Assembly: GCF_046025915.1 (NCBI RefSeq)
Contig: NZ_JAQQFR010000006.1
Coordinates: 62,001-126,000 of the forward strand
Direction of reading: 5' to 3'
DNA: 64,000 nt
Source: Herbaspirillum rhizosphaerae_A
GTDB taxonomy: Bacteria; Pseudomonadota; Gammaproteobacteria; Burkholderiales; Burkholderiaceae_D
Numbering within the stretch: the first letter of the stretch is position 1; each line of letters begins with the position of its first letter. A program made the translations under genes and the position numbers. Below the pieces are notes generated by a model, which did no database searches, had not been told where the DNA came from, and saw nothing but the letters and a program-made list of their open reading frames with translations. This document shows, in pieces, positions 8,379 to 16,817 of this stretch.

Positions 8379-9191
8379 ATGGAAAAACAGGATCAAGGCA
8401 AAGACTGGATACTGCGCACGCAGTCGTCCGGTGTCGAACGCATTGAAGCCTTCTTCCATGGCAGCGGCTACGCCATGCATCGCCACGACACCTACGCGCT
8501 CGGCATCACGATGGCGGGTGTGCAATCTTTCCAGTACAAGAAATCCCTGCGCAACAGTTTGCCGGGCAACACGATGGCGCTGTATCCCGACGAGCCGCAT
8601 GACGGGCAGGCCGGCACCGAGGTAGGTTTTCGTTATCGCATGTTGTACGTCGAACCTTCGGTGCTGCAGGACGCGCTGGGTGGCGTCGCTTTGCCCTATA
8701 TCGAAGGCGGTATCTCGACCGATCCGCGCATGTTCCATGCCCTCAGAAATCTGTTGGAGCAAATGGATGGTAATGTCGAACCGTTGCAGCAGGATGACGG
8801 TATCTTTGAGCTGGCTGCTGCGATGGACGCGGTTTCCGGCAAGCGGCCACGCCGTCACGCCGCTGATTTCCATGCCGCGCAGCAGGCGCGCGAATACATT
8901 CATGCGTCACTGGATCGCACGCTCACGCTGGATGAACTGGCACAGGCATGCGGTCGCGATCGCTGGAGCCTGACACGCGACTTTCGCAGCTTCTTTGGAA
9001 CCAGTCCTTATCGCTACCTGAGTATGCGTCGTCTGGATATGGCACGCCGCCTGATGACGCAAGGGAAGTCGCTTGTGACCGTGGCTGCCATGACGGGTTT
9101 TGCGGATCAAAGCCATATGACGCGATTGTTTACCAAGACCTACGGCATTGCTCCGGCACGTTGGCTGCGCATGGTGCAACCGGTCAAATGA
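8379..9191 (+). CDS. AraC-family transcriptional regulator
   Basis: A 270-residue one-component regulator. Residues about 15-100 form an AraC-type cupin sensor (MHRHDTYALGITMAG start), and residues about 165-265 carry the double helix-turn-helix, ending in the family signature GFADQSHMTRLFTKTYGIAPARWL. The start is the ATG at 8379, with AGGAG five bases upstream; a GTG further up would extend it by six residues. It is followed after 90 bp by a cupin gene in the same direction, which may be its target or partner. The ligand is unknown; AraC proteins with this sensor type often answer to small organic molecules. A short tandem repeat lies in its upstream region. Confidence 0.88.
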   Translation: MEKQDQGKDWILRTQSSGVERIEAFFHGSGYAMHRHDTYALGITMAGVQSFQYKKSLRNSLPGNTMALYPDEPHDGQAGTEVGFRYRMLYVEPSVLQDALGGVALPYIEGGISTDPRMFHALRNLLEQMDGNVEPLQQDDGIFELAAAMDAVSGKRPRRHAADFHAAQQAREYIHASLDRTLTLDELAQACGRDRWSLTRDFRSFFGTSPYRYLSMRRLDMARRLMTQGKSLVTVAAMTGFADQSHMTRLFTKTYGIAPARWLRMVQPVK

Positions 9192-9281
9192 AGCGCTTTG
9201 CCTGAAAGTTGCACAATCGTTCAAGACCGCGCGAAGCAGACTGCGTAATCTCGCTCCTTGTTATCGACACAGGAGCAAAAC

Positions 9282-9683
9282 ATGTCCCTCAATATCGCAT
9301 CTCCCTCGAATTCTCTACGTGACTACAAGGCCATTAATTTCAGTCAGAAGCTGAGTCTGTTCAGCGAACAATGGTCGCAACGCGTTATCGCCGAAATGAA
9401 CGACTATCAGTTCAAGCTGGCCAAACTGCAAGGCGACTTCATCTGGCATGACCATGCCGATACCGATGAGGTGTTTATCGTATTGGAGGGCGAACTGCGC
9501 ATCGATTTTCGCGATGGCGCCGTGCATCTCTCGGCTGGTGAAATGTTCGTCATTCCCAAGGGCGTGCAGCATAAGCCTTATGCGGAAAAAGAGGCCAAAG
9601 TGCTGTTGGTCGAACCGCGGGGTGTGGTCAACACCGGCAATGAAGAAAGCGACAGGACGCGGCAGAACGATGTCTGGATCTGA
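9282..9683 (+). CDS. Small cupin-domain protein
   Basis: A 133-residue single-domain cupin. The first metal-binding motif is seen as FIWHDHADTDEVFIVLEGEL (His, His, Glu) and the second as MFVIPKGVQHKPYA (His). It therefore probably holds one divalent metal in a beta barrel; whether it is an enzyme, binding protein or isomerase cannot be said. Start: ATG at 9282 with AGGAG at 9271-9275, six bases upstream. It follows an AraC regulator on the same strand. No signal peptide; cytoplasmic. Confidence 0.85.
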   Translation: MSLNIASPSNSLRDYKAINFSQKLSLFSEQWSQRVIAEMNDYQFKLAKLQGDFIWHDHADTDEVFIVLEGELRIDFRDGAVHLSAGEMFVIPKGVQHKPYAEKEAKVLLVEPRGVVNTGNEESDRTRQNDVWI

Positions 9684-9928
9684 TGTAATACCTTGATGGC
9701 TTCAGGATCGTATCCGTAATCGTTGTTTTCAGCATTCTATCGGGAGACGATTCGTAAAATCTCTGTATATCCAGACTGATTGCACAGAGATGCTGATGCT
9801 ATGTGGTCTACGCGTAAAAAGTGCAATGTGCCGTGATATTTTCCGATGCTCACATCGCATCATGTTCTCTCGTATCGAGAGCAGGCATGTGCGATCAGCA
9901 GCAATCGAAAAATGATAAGGAGATATCT

Positions 9929-11242
9929 GTGCACATTGCCATCGACGAGCAAAAACTGATCGACAAAATGGCCTGGAAACTGATGCCGTTTCTGGGATTG
10001 TTATATCTGGTCGCTTACATAGATCGTCAGAACGTAAGCTATGCCAAGCTGCAAATGGTCGCCAGTCTGGGACTGAGCGAAGCATCCTATGGTTTGGGTG
10101 CTTCCTTGTTTTTTATCGGTTATCTGCTATTTGAAGTCCCCAGCAATGTGATCTTGCACAAGGTTGGCGCACGCATCTGGTTTGCACGCATCATGTTTTC
10201 ATGGGGGCTGGTGACACTGGCGCTGGCATATACACAGAATGCGACGATGTTCTACATCTTGCGCTTTTTGCTGGGTGCGACGGAGGCGGGCTTTTACCCG
10301 GGTGTGCTGTATTACCTGACATTGTGGTTTCCGCAAAAACATCGCAGTCGCATGATTGGTTACTTTTTGATCGGTAGCAGTATCGCCAATATGATTGGTG
10401 CACCGATTGGCGGCGCGTTGCTTGATCTGGACGGTTTGTTCGGCATGCAGGGTTGGCAGTTGACGTTTATCTTTACCGGATTACCTGCGGTGGCACTGGC
10501 GTTCGTCGTTTTTTATTGTCTTCCGGCCTCACCTGAGCAAGCAAGTTTTCTTAATCCGGAAGAGCGCGGCTGGTTGCAAAGACGGCTCGCACGCGAGCAG
10601 AAAGAGTTGGAGCAAACGGGCGAGAGTGGCCACGCTAATCCTTTCAAGACTTTGCTCGATTATCGGGTGTTGTTGCTGGCGTTCTTCCTGATCTTTTTTC
10701 CGCTGTCTTCTTACGGGCTGAGCTATTGGCTGCCTACTATTGTCAAGAGTTTTGGCGTCGGCAATACGCTCAATGGCTTTATCAATATGATTCCATGGGT
10801 GCTCGTGACGCTGGTCTTATGGTGGGTGCCGCGTAAACCGGGACGCACGGAAGATCCTATCCGCAATATTCTGTTTCCGGCCTTGTTCGGTGCAGTTTGT
10901 CTGATCGGTAGCGTGTACTTCGGCAATCCCTTCGTAAAGTTCGCCATGCTCTGTCTGGCAGCAGCGTGCAGCTTTACCGTCTTGCCATGTTTCTGGACCT
11001 TGCCCGGCCGCTTTTTGACCGGCGCGAGTGCAGCGGCAGGTATCGCTGCGATCAACTCCATCGGCAACCTGGGTGGCTTTATTGCGCAGAATGTCGTGCC
11101 GATGATTCGCGAAAGCACCGGCAGTACGATTGCCCCCATGTTGTTTTTGGCGGCGTGCATGGCCTTCGGAGGATTATTCACGTTAGTGGTGATGTATTGC
11201 ATCCGGCGTCATGAGAGAACTCTGGTGCCGCTATCTGTGTGA
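9929..11242 (+). CDS. MFS transporter, anion:cation symporter (ACS) type
   Basis: A 437-residue inner-membrane permease with about 12 membrane segments. The ACS subfamily (phthalate, galactonate, tartrate, 4-hydroxyphenylacetate carriers) is suggested by YLVAYIDRQNVSYAKLQM after helix 1, GATEAGFYPGVLYYLTLWFP between helices 4 and 5, and a helix-7 segment SSYGLSYWLPTIVKSFG. The start is taken as the GTG at 9929, preceded by AAGGAG with a five-base gap; the reading frame is open further upstream but that part has no transporter character. It is alone between a cupin gene and xthA, so its organic-anion substrate cannot be inferred from neighbours. Confidence 0.88.
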   Translation: MHIAIDEQKLIDKMAWKLMPFLGLLYLVAYIDRQNVSYAKLQMVASLGLSEASYGLGASLFFIGYLLFEVPSNVILHKVGARIWFARIMFSWGLVTLALAYTQNATMFYILRFLLGATEAGFYPGVLYYLTLWFPQKHRSRMIGYFLIGSSIANMIGAPIGGALLDLDGLFGMQGWQLTFIFTGLPAVALAFVVFYCLPASPEQASFLNPEERGWLQRRLAREQKELEQTGESGHANPFKTLLDYRVLLLAFFLIFFPLSSYGLSYWLPTIVKSFGVGNTLNGFINMIPWVLVTLVLWWVPRKPGRTEDPIRNILFPALFGAVCLIGSVYFGNPFVKFAMLCLAAACSFTVLPCFWTLPGRFLTGASAAAGIAAINSIGNLGGFIAQNVVPMIRESTGSTIAPMLFLAACMAFGGLFTLVVMYCIRRHERTLVPLSV

Positions 11243-11246
11243 ATGT

Positions 11247-11274
11247 AAAAAAGCTCACCAAGGTGAGCTTTTTT
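11247..11274. terminator. Bidirectional intrinsic terminator between MFS gene and xthA
   Basis: AAGCTCACC and GGTGAGCTT form a nine-base stem flanked by A-run and T-run, serving both the rightward permease gene and the leftward xthA. Confidence 0.88.
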
Positions 11275-11312
11275 CTGCGCAAGTTTGTCATCCATGGATC
11301 TTGTGACGGGCA

Positions 11313-12077
11313 CTATTCCAGCGTCGCAATAACCGGCGTGTGATCCGACGGCTGTTCCCACTTGCGCGGCACCTTATCGATCACGCAAGCAGTACATTGT
11401 GCAGCCAGCGGCGCGGTCAACAGGATATGGTCGATGCGCATGCCCTTGTTGAGGCGGAAACCCATCTGGCGATAGTCCCACCAACTGAAGAGTTTCTCTG
11501 GTTGCTCAAACATGCGGAACGCATCGGTGAAGCCCATCTTTTGCAAATGCTGAAACGCGGCGCGTTCCGGTTCCGATACCAGATTCTGACCGACCCAAGC
11601 GGCTGGATCGTGCACGTCGCGATCTTCCGGTGCGATGTTGTAGTCGCCAAGCAGGGCCAGCTTGGGGTGCTGCAACTGCTCTTGCGCCAGCCATTCGTGC
11701 AGGGCAGCCAGCCATTTCAGCTTGTACTGGAATTTTTCCGAATCCGGTGCCTGCCCATTCGGGATGTACGCACAAACAAAGCGGACACCTTCGATGGTCG
11801 CGGCGATGATGCGCTGCTGTTCATCTTCGAAAAGGGGATTGTTCTTGACTACGTCATGGATCGGATGGCGCGACAGGATGGCAACGCCGTTGTAAGTTTT
11901 TTGACCGGTATAGACGACCTGATAGCCGGCCGCATTGATTTCGGCAAGAGGAAACTTGTCGTCGGTCAGTTTGGTTTCTTGCAGGCACAGCACGTCGATG
12001 GGATTGTCGCCCAGCCATTGCAGTACCTGAGGCAGACGAACCTTCAGAGAGTTAACGTTCCAGGTGGCAATCTTCAT
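11313..12077 (-). CDS. xthA: Exodeoxyribonuclease III
   Basis: A 254-residue DNA-repair enzyme of the exonuclease-endonuclease-phosphatase fold, acting at abasic sites and on 3' ends of duplex DNA. It opens with MKIATWNVNSLKVRLPQVL, and shows LCLQETKL (metal-binding Glu), LGDYNIAPEDRDVHDP (catalytic Asp/Asn pair), RIDHILLT and the terminal SDHTPV (catalytic Asp-His). Its length is that of the XthA group. The start is the ATG at 12077, where the conserved domain begins; a further 13 upstream codons are open but not conserved-looking. It is monocistronic, convergent with the MFS gene. Confidence 0.95.
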   Translation of the reverse strand: MKIATWNVNSLKVRLPQVLQWLGDNPIDVLCLQETKLTDDKFPLAEINAAGYQVVYTGQKTYNGVAILSRHPIHDVVKNNPLFEDEQQRIIAATIEGVRFVCAYIPNGQAPDSEKFQYKLKWLAALHEWLAQEQLQHPKLALLGDYNIAPEDRDVHDPAAWVGQNLVSEPERAAFQHLQKMGFTDAFRMFEQPEKLFSWWDYRQMGFRLNKGMRIDHILLTAPLAAQCTACVIDKVPRKWEQPSDHTPVIATLE

Positions 12078-12204
12078 GAGCAAACTAAGCCTTTGTACAA
12101 AAAGTTTCTTGAGCACTATGCGCCTGCAAGAAACAGTGAGCGGTAAAAATAATGAAGTGGGATATTACCCCATTCGCTTGCGATCCTGTCCTGCAAAGGA
12201 GTAG

Positions 12205-13158
12205 TCAGTCACTTTTCTCGTGAGATGGCTGAGTCGTCAAGGGTAGGGCCTCAAGCAGAGAAGCGGCGCGTTGCATGACATCTTCTTTCGCCGCACGGTT
12301 CTCTGCGACGGATTGGCGAGACCGACCAGGATCATCGAAGTCATGCGTTGCGCCGGGATATGCGATGACGTTGACCAGATTTGCCGGATCATTGGACGGC
12401 ATGATGCTGAGGCAATTGCGGGGAGAAACCTCTTCATCTTTTTCTGCAAGAAAAATCCAAACATCGGTATCGCTGCGATAGCGCCGCGTCAGGATTGAAC
12501 GTGAGCCGCAGCCGGGATAAAGCACCAGTGCGGCGCGAAAGCGCAAAGGTGCGGCCGATGAAAGTCCTTGCGCCTGGCGATACATCACATTGAGCGCCGT
12601 GCTGCCACCATTGGACCAGCCTTGCAGCATGATGTGATCTTTGCGTACATCATTGCGGTTCGCCAGGTAGGCGAGAGCGCCTTCGGCGTCGAGAGGGCGT
12701 ACCGTCATTTCGTTGACCGCCTGGCGTTCGGGCAGGTCATGTGAATTGCGACCGTAGCCGTGCGCGCGATCACGCGGACCGAAGCTGTCTACGTGCAAGG
12801 CGAGGTAGCCGTGGTTGGCCCAGTATTCCCCCCACATCTTGTGTCGCTGCGATAGCGTGCCTGCATGGCAGGGCGACGAGACATCGCGCCCGACATGTGA
12901 GCATTTTGCATTGACATTGCTGGAGTAGGGGCCACCACGTCCATGCAGCATGACGATGGCAGGATGGAGTGCGTTGCTGTTGCCGGGCGGCTGGAACAGG
13001 TAACCCACCAGTTCGGTACCATCCCCGGAAGGGAAATAGACCGTAACGGGCGACGCTGCGAACGCGGTCATCGGCATGTTCCAGAGCAAGGCCGCCAGAA
13101 GTGCAATGACGGCTCTCGGACAGATGCAGCGATGGGAGGAAACACGTTGCATCCACAT
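12205..13158 (-). CDS. Secreted dienelactone-hydrolase-family alpha/beta hydrolase
   Basis: A 317-residue alpha/beta hydrolase with an N-terminal signal peptide (hydrophobic 16-34, AFA cleavage site). The oxyanion region reads IVMLHGRGGPY, the nucleophile elbow GWSNGGS has Ser182 instead of the Cys of true dienelactone hydrolases, an Asp follows in LAEKDEEVS and the His is in YPGATHDFDD. Several cysteines (HVGRD flanks, NCLSI) may form periplasmic disulphides. It lies 11 bp downstream of a MipA/OmpV-family gene, so the two are very likely one operon acting in the periplasm. Substrate unknown; an esterase or peptidase is possible. Confidence 0.82.
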   Translation of the reverse strand: MWMQRVSSHRCICPRAVIALLAALLWNMPMTAFAASPVTVYFPSGDGTELVGYLFQPPGNSNALHPAIVMLHGRGGPYSSNVNAKCSHVGRDVSSPCHAGTLSQRHKMWGEYWANHGYLALHVDSFGPRDRAHGYGRNSHDLPERQAVNEMTVRPLDAEGALAYLANRNDVRKDHIMLQGWSNGGSTALNVMYRQAQGLSSAAPLRFRAALVLYPGCGSRSILTRRYRSDTDVWIFLAEKDEEVSPRNCLSIMPSNDPANLVNVIAYPGATHDFDDPGRSRQSVAENRAAKEDVMQRAASLLEALPLTTQPSHEKSD

Positions 13159-13169
13159 CGCGCAGCGGA

Positions 13170-13919
13170 TTATTTGAAGTGATAGTTGATCGCGACCAGC
13201 CCCATGTTCTCGGTGCTGTGATTGACGATGGGGCTATTAGCAATGCCGTTGCCCAGCCACTTGCGGCGGAAGGTGATGTTGCCTACCCAGTTTTCGGCGA
13301 TCGGCATTTCTATGGTCAGGCCGAGCATAGGCGTGGTCGATGCGCCGGCGTGATATTGGCGGAAACCGCTGGCGGCGGATTCGGAGGCCGTGACGCCGTA
13401 GAAGTAGTCGTTGTAGGCGCTGCTGCGGCGTTCAATGCCCACTTGCGGATAGATATGCGCGCGGCCGATGTCGACCTGTGCCGCGTAGATGGCTTCCAGC
13501 AGGGTGCCATTGGATTTGTTGACGTCATAGAAGGCGTTAAGGAAGAAAGCGCCGAAACGCGTTTCTTGCAGGGTGCCGATGCCGATAGGGATGGAGTTGG
13601 AGCGGCGGTTCAGCCCACGCTCTGCATCCATGTGATCAAAGTTGACGCGCGCAGCCAGTTCAAGATAGCCGGCGCCCATCTTCACGGTTTTGAACCCGAA
13701 GGTATCCAGACGCGCGAAGAAACGCTTGTAGTCGAAATAGGCGTAAGGCAGTACGGACGTCTTGTCGCTCTTGCCGAGGATGTTGCGCTCCAGGCGGAAC
13801 ACGCCTGGGCCGATGTCGCCCGTCAGATGATCGGGAAAATCAGCATCAGGGGTAGCTTGCTGCGCGCACGCATGGCCGGCAAACGACAGGAGCAGCGTGC
13901 AGAGCAAAGTTTTGTTCAT
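13170..13919 (-). CDS. MipA/OmpV-family outer-membrane protein
   Basis: A 249-residue protein with a signal peptide cleaved after ACA (residue 19) and a beta-barrel pattern of alternating hydrophobic residues and aromatic girdles, ending in INYHFK, a C-terminal aromatic-basic end of the kind used in outer-membrane insertion. The family name comes from MltA-interacting protein, a scaffold between murein hydrolase and synthase, and from Vibrio OmpV. The gene precedes the secreted hydrolase gene by 11 bp and probably shares its promoter. It could form a pore or a scaffold for the hydrolase; this is inference. Confidence 0.85.
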   Translation of the reverse strand: MNKTLLCTLLLSFAGHACAQQATPDADFPDHLTGDIGPGVFRLERNILGKSDKTSVLPYAYFDYKRFFARLDTFGFKTVKMGAGYLELAARVNFDHMDAERGLNRRSNSIPIGIGTLQETRFGAFFLNAFYDVNKSNGTLLEAIYAAQVDIGRAHIYPQVGIERRSSAYNDYFYGVTASESAASGFRQYHAGASTTPMLGLTIEMPIAENWVGNITFRRKWLGNGIANSPIVNHSTENMGLVAINYHFK

Positions 13920-14057
13920 TGTTCACTTTCAAGTAAGTGGAGCCGGAAGGGCCGGTTCGTTTGTTTTGTTCTTTTCAGTATTGCTTTGCCACCCGGGACG
14001 ACTGGTTTGTCTTGCCGGCAGCAGGGCGGATCGCTTGAATTCATGCCGGTATCAACG

Positions 14058-14513
14058 TCAATGCGCCCCGGCTTTTTTCTTGATGACCGTATCTTCGGGC
14101 TTCAACGGCTTGCCGTCGCTGGTATGCAATTTTATCTTGGGGACGGGTTTGCCGCTGGTGCGCTCCACCATCGGTGCGCAGGACTCGCCTTTTTTGAACA
14201 GATGGCCTTCACCCCATTGACGCAGACACAGCACGACTGAAAACAGTTCCTTGCCTTTTTGCGTGAGGATGTATTCCTGATAGGCGCTGCCGTCCGAGGC
14301 TGGTACGACGGTCATGATGTCGGCATCAACCAGGTCGCGCAGGCGCGTGGAAAGGATGTTCTTGGCGACGCCCAGACTTTTTTGAAACTCACCGAATCGT
14401 CGCATGCCATCGAAGGCATCGCGAATAATCAGCAGCGCCCAGCGGTCGCCGACGACATCGATGGATCGCGCCACCGGACAGGGATCGCTCTTCAGACTTT
14501 TCCGCTTTGCCAT
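14058..14513 (-). CDS. HxlR-family transcriptional regulator
   Basis: A 151-residue winged-helix protein. The HxlR core begins with a conserved cysteine in CPVARSIDVVGDRWALLIIRDAF, followed by the recognition helix in FGEFQKSLGVAKNILSTRLRDL. Members often sense electrophiles or oxidants through that N-terminal Cys. The C-terminal 45 residues are a basic tail beyond the usual domain. It is transcribed away from an MFS efflux gene, and the gap between them holds a perfect palindrome at 14609-14630, which makes this protein the obvious local regulator of that transporter. Confidence 0.9.
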   Translation of the reverse strand: MAKRKSLKSDPCPVARSIDVVGDRWALLIIRDAFDGMRRFGEFQKSLGVAKNILSTRLRDLVDADIMTVVPASDGSAYQEYILTQKGKELFSVVLCLRQWGEGHLFKKGESCAPMVERTSGKPVPKIKLHTSDGKPLKPEDTVIKKKAGAH

Positions 14514-14608
14514 CGTTTTGCTGCTTCCTCGTGCATGACCAATGGTTGCATTTTAGAACTCACTGACCTACACTTCAACTGGTTTCAATTTAAAACTACT
14601 TTGATGTT

Positions 14609-14630
14609 GTTTTGAAATTGGCTTCAAAAC
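14609..14630. promoter_or_regulatory. Palindromic operator between hxlR-type gene and MFS gene
   Basis: GTTTTGAA at 14609-14616 and GTTTTGAA on the other strand (TTCAAAAC at 14623-14630) form a perfect dyad with a six-base spacer, about the size of known HxlR/YodB operators. A weaker relative, GTTTC-N6-AAAAC, lies at 14582-14596. It is placed 45 bp before the MFS start and 96 bp before the HxlR start. Confidence 0.65.
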
Positions 14631-14674
14631 TCAGCTTCACGCTGAATCAGCGAAACATAAAAAGGGGGCGGCGG

Positions 14675-16024
14675 ATGGCCGAAAACAAGGGGCTTGGCAG
14701 TGTGGATCGATCTGGCGGCGTTGCCGCCGGGACGCTGTTGGCGAAGCATGAAGTGACGCGGAATGGGGCAGCAGACGATGTCTTCACGCCGGTAGTGTCA
14801 GCCATGCCACGCGCCATGGTGCTGTTGTTTGCCATCGCATGCGGTGTCAGCGTCGCCAATGTGTATTACGCCCAGCCACTGCTGGATGCGTTGGCCGCAG
14901 AATTCGGCTTTACCCAGGCGACGGTCGGTGTGGTCGTTACAGCAACGCAGATTGGTTCTGCGCTGGCACTGATTCTGGTTGTACCGCTTGGCGATTTGCT
15001 GGATCGGCGGCGCCTCACACTGACGCAGCTTCTCTTGCTGCTGGCGGCGCTGGCCGGTGTTGCAACCGCATCGTCTCCCGCTGCGCTGTTGGCAGGGATG
15101 CTGTTGGTCGGCATGCTGGGTACGGCCATGACGCAGGGATTGATTGCCTATGCCGCGACGCTTGCAGCTCCCGACGAGCGCGGCAGAGTGGTCGGTACCG
15201 CGCAGGCGGGCGTGGTGATAGGGTTATTGCTGGCGCGTACCATGGCTGGATTTGTCGCTGATATCGCTGGTTGGCGCATGGTCTATTTCGTCTCTGCGGC
15301 ATTGGCGGCGATGCTGTTGGTATTGCTGTACGGCCGCCTGCCCAAACATGGCGAGCATGGCAATCAGGTTCATGGTGGATCAGCGAACGCGCGCCTCTCC
15401 TATTTTCAATTGCTTGCATCGATGGTGCAATTGATGTGGCGTGATCGTGTGCTGCAGATACGCGGCGTGATCGCGATGCTGATGTTCGCCGTAATGAATA
15501 TCTTTTGGAGCGCGCTGGTGCTGCCGTTGCGCATGCCGCCTTATTCGCTATCGCATACCGCCATTGGCGCTTTCGGCCTGATCGGCGTTGTCGGCACCCT
15601 TGGCGCCGCAAGAGCAGGCAAACTCGCGGACGGTGGAAAGGGGCAGTGGACCAGTGGTATGGCATTGCTACTTCTGTTGGGATCCTGGCTGCCTCTGGCT
15701 TTGCTATCGCAGAGTCTGTGGTTGCTGGCGGCAGGTGTGCTCATGTTGGATCTTGCCGCACAGGCGATTCATGTTACTAATCAAAGCATGATTTTTCGCG
15801 CGAATACGGGGGCTCACAGCCGGATGGTAGCGTGCTACATGATCTTTTATGCTGTGGGAAGCGGTGCCGGAGCGATCGTGTCGACGGCGGCATTTGCGGC
15901 GTGGGGATGGCTTGGTGTCTCGTTATTGGGGGCCGGCGTGAGCTTGCTGGCGCTGCTGTTTTGGGCCGGGAGTTTGCGGTATATGCCCGTCAGTCAAGGA
16001 GGGCAGACATGCCCGGCTACTTAG
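14675..16024 (+). CDS. MFS transporter, probable drug/sugar efflux
   Basis: A 449-residue inner-membrane transporter with about 12 hydrophobic segments starting near residue 35, after a hydrophilic N-terminal tail. It has features of the drug:H+ antiporter branch: VSVANVYYAQPLLDALAAEFGF after helix 1, the loop LGDLLDRRRL between helices 2 and 3 and a glycine-rich helix 5 (GVVIGLLLARTMAGF). The closing part is the YgaY/YnfM-like type. The start is the ATG at 14675 with a GGGGGCGG purine stretch upstream; an earlier TTG in frame overlaps the operator and is less likely. It is divergent from an HxlR regulator that probably represses it. Substrate not deducible. Confidence 0.87.
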   Translation: MAENKGLGSVDRSGGVAAGTLLAKHEVTRNGAADDVFTPVVSAMPRAMVLLFAIACGVSVANVYYAQPLLDALAAEFGFTQATVGVVVTATQIGSALALILVVPLGDLLDRRRLTLTQLLLLLAALAGVATASSPAALLAGMLLVGMLGTAMTQGLIAYAATLAAPDERGRVVGTAQAGVVIGLLLARTMAGFVADIAGWRMVYFVSAALAAMLLVLLYGRLPKHGEHGNQVHGGSANARLSYFQLLASMVQLMWRDRVLQIRGVIAMLMFAVMNIFWSALVLPLRMPPYSLSHTAIGAFGLIGVVGTLGAARAGKLADGGKGQWTSGMALLLLLGSWLPLALLSQSLWLLAAGVLMLDLAAQAIHVTNQSMIFRANTGAHSRMVACYMIFYAVGSGAGAIVSTAAFAAWGWLGVSLLGAGVSLLALLFWAGSLRYMPVSQGGQTCPAT

Positions 16025-16032
16025 CCTGAGCG

Positions 16033-16764
16033 TCAGATCTGTTCGCTGGCCATCAGGATGACGCGACCGATGACGACATCTTTCTTGTCATTGAATTCCT
16101 GGCGTTGATATTGTTTGCGGCTTATGTTGTCCGAGCTCAAATACCATCGGCCGAAATCCAGCGCCATACGCCTGACCACGGCCTCGCCCTGATAGTTGAT
16201 CAGGTAGACGGCATTGTCCTTGACTTGAGTGTCCGCGGTATTGACGACAACGACGTCGCCGTCTTTCAAGGCCGGGGCCATGCTGGAGCCCGTCACACTG
16301 ATCGCCAGCAGTTTGTCGGCGGACAAATGTCGCTCTTTGAACCAGCTCTTCGAAAATCGCCATACACAGAGCGTTGGATCCACTTCCTCAGATTTGAAGC
16401 GGGCCGAACCTGCAGTCAATTTTAATTTGACCTGGAGGATGCGAATTGATTCGTCCGTCCTGGCATCCGTTCTGGCGTGCTGTTGATAGAGCTCCTGAGC
16501 AGCGCTTTCACCAGTCGCGAGAAGGTCGAAATAGAGGAAACTCAGTCCCAGTCTGCCTTCCAGGCTGCGCGCTGCTTTTTCGCCGAAGCCCTGGCCGTCC
16601 CGGTACGATGCGGAAAGCAGTTGCGCCAGACGCGACTCGCTCATCTCACTGGCATCGCAGAAGGTTTTGCGGTCACCGCCGTAGTTATCCTCAATGAGAG
16701 CCTGTAGCCTGTTGCGTCGATGTTCGTGCATATCCATGACGGCATTTGAACGCAAATTTAGCAT
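16033..16764 (-). CDS. S24 (LexA/CI-like) transcriptional repressor
   Basis: A 243-residue phage-type repressor. Residues about 10-75 form a helix-turn-helix DNA-binding domain and residues about 125-240 a LexA/CI C-terminal S24 domain. The nucleophile Ser161 is present in VTGSSMAPALKDGD. The position of the general-base lysine (V-K-R-L in LexA) reads VVRRM, with Arg198, so self-cleavage may be lost. Two starts are possible: ATG at 16764, which lies inside an operator copy and close to a possible transcription start, and ATG at 16737. It is divergent from a Cro/YdaS-like gene across a shared operator, the layout of a lysogeny-type switch, but no phage structural or integration genes are near. 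Confidence 0.85.
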   Translation of the reverse strand: MLNLRSNAVMDMHEHRRNRLQALIEDNYGGDRKTFCDASEMSESRLAQLLSASYRDGQGFGEKAARSLEGRLGLSFLYFDLLATGESAAQELYQQHARTDARTDESIRILQVKLKLTAGSARFKSEEVDPTLCVWRFSKSWFKERHLSADKLLAISVTGSSMAPALKDGDVVVVNTADTQVKDNAVYLINYQGEAVVRRMALDFGRWYLSSDNISRKQYQRQEFNDKKDVVIGRVILMASEQI

Positions 16765-16811
16765 TTGGTAAATTAGCTTTTGCTTGACTTGTCTGTAGCA
16801 AATGCTAAATT
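16755..16811. promoter_or_regulatory. Three-copy operator with overlapping divergent promoters
   Basis: AATTTAGCATTTG at 16755-16767 is repeated as a perfect inverted copy at 16799-16811 and as an 11/13 direct copy at 16770-16782. A sigma-70-like rightward promoter, TTGACT (16784-16789) N16 TAAATT (16806-16811), has its -10 inside the third copy. A weaker leftward promoter, TTGCTA-N18-GCTAAT on the minus strand (16801-16772), overlaps copies two and three. This resembles the OR region of lambdoid phages. Confidence 0.65.
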
Positions 16812-16817
16812 ATCAAT

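Noticed and set aside
9867..9881. CTCTCG-TAT-CGAGAG dyad before the ACS permease gene
   Set aside because: Short and only six bases per arm; noted as a possible operator but too weak to annotate without comparison to relatives.
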